Shown here: positions 25,016 through 25,368 of the stretch, piece by piece | Layout of the letters: every line of letters starts with the position of its first letter | Position numbering within the stretch: position 1 is the stretch's first letter | NCBI GenBank assembly: GCA_028280205.1 | Contig: JANQME010000049.1 | Location: 1-25,368 of the forward strand | Source: Longimicrobiales bacterium | Lineage (GTDB): Bacteria; Gemmatimonadota; Gemmatimonadetes; Longimicrobiales; Gaopeijiaceae | Reading direction: 5' to 3' | DNA length: 25,368 bases | Made by a program: the position numbers and the translations under genes | Notes under the pieces: model-generated | What the model was told of the DNA's origin: nothing | Seen by the model: the letters and a program-made list of their open reading frames with translations, nothing else | The model's database searches: none

Positions 25016-25368
25016 CTACGGGTAGAGTCGGTTCATGAGGCGCGGGAAGGGGATCAGCTCGCGGATGTGGTGGCGGCCCGTGATCCACGCCACGGTCCGC
25101 TCCACCCCGAGCCCGAAGCCCGAGTGCGGGAAGGTCCCGTAGCGTCGCAGATCGAGGTACCACGCGTACGCCTCCTCGGGCAGCTCCTCCTCACGGATAC
25201 GAGCCTCCAGTCGCGCGAGGTCGTCTTCGCGCTGGCTTCCGCCGATGATCTCGCCGTACCCCTCGGGCGCCAGCAGGTCGTCGCACAGGACGGTGCGTGG
25301 GTCGTCGGGGTTCTCCTTCATGTAGAAGGCCTTCGCCTCCTTCGGGTAGTCGTGCACGAAGAGCGGGA
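25016..25368 (-). CDS. asnS: Asparaginyl-tRNA synthetase, C-terminal part (cut by window edge)
   Basis: About 117 visible residues of the C-terminal catalytic domain; the N-terminal part lies beyond the right edge. Class II synthetase blocks are visible: [27 protein letters not shown], and motif 3 with [15 protein letters not shown]. The end [17 protein letters not shown] is of the AsnRS type rather than AspRS or LysRS. The GTG at 25357 is internal, because the frame continues upstream with the conserved PLFVHDYP. Presence of AsnRS means asparaginyl-tRNA can be charged directly. Confidence 0.94.
   Translation of the reverse strand, partial: PLFVHDYPKEAKAFYMKENPDDPRTVLCDDLLAPEGYGEIIGGSQREDDLARLEARIREEELPEEAYAWYLDLRRYGTFPHSGFGLGVERTVAWITGRHHIRELIPFPRLMNRLYP

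Overview
The window is about 25.4 kb of very GC-rich DNA packed almost entirely with protein-coding genes. I identify 23 genes, two of them cut by the window edges. I see no tRNA or rRNA genes, no CRISPR array, no insertion sequence and no phage gene. The organism is a diderm (Gram-negative-type) bacterium: there is an N-terminally anchored lipoprotein candidate, an exported beta-barrel candidate and an HtrA protease. GC content, the PurS/PurQ/small-PurL arrangement and the exported proteins would fit Gemmatimonadota or a similar high-GC phylum. That placement is an inference from general resemblance; there is no marker gene such as 16S here.

Region 1 (about 1-11371, + strand) is one tightly packed run: HtrA-type protease, purB, purC, psd, pssA, purS, purQ, purL, purF, add. 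It makes most of the middle steps of IMP/AMP synthesis (SAICAR synthetase, adenylosuccinate lyase, the three-subunit FGAM synthetase, and the committed PRPP amidotransferase) plus a purine-salvage adenosine deaminase. Two phosphatidylethanolamine genes (pssA, psd) sit inside the purine genes, joined on both sides by 4-nt start/stop overlaps. PurB closely resembles the animal-type adenylosuccinate lyase, and PurC is the long Ade1-like form.

Region 2 (20459 down to 11368, - strand) is a second run: an unrecognised lipoprotein, an unrecognised FadL/PorV-like beta-barrel, the tRNA methylthiotransferases mtaB and miaB, a small LapA-like membrane protein, comEC, and class I fructose-1,6-bisphosphatase (fbp). 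alr (alanine racemase) lies just upstream on the same strand. The two large runs meet tail to tail: add and fbp overlap by the four bases CTAG, which supply both stop codons.

Region 3 (21727-23502, + strand) is mazG followed 3 nt later by an aminoglycoside-phosphotransferase-fold kinase. It diverges from alr across only 56 bp. Region 4 (25368 down to 23534, - strand) is the C-terminal part of asnS, a D-2-hydroxyacid dehydrogenase and a YjbR/MmcQ-family protein. It converges on region 3 at a small hairpin.

Most of the window is recognisable housekeeping. I do not see a defence system, mobile element or biosynthetic cluster. The least explained part is the translationally coupled lipoprotein/beta-barrel pair at 17950-20459. 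The most unusual arrangement is phospholipid synthesis embedded in the purine run.
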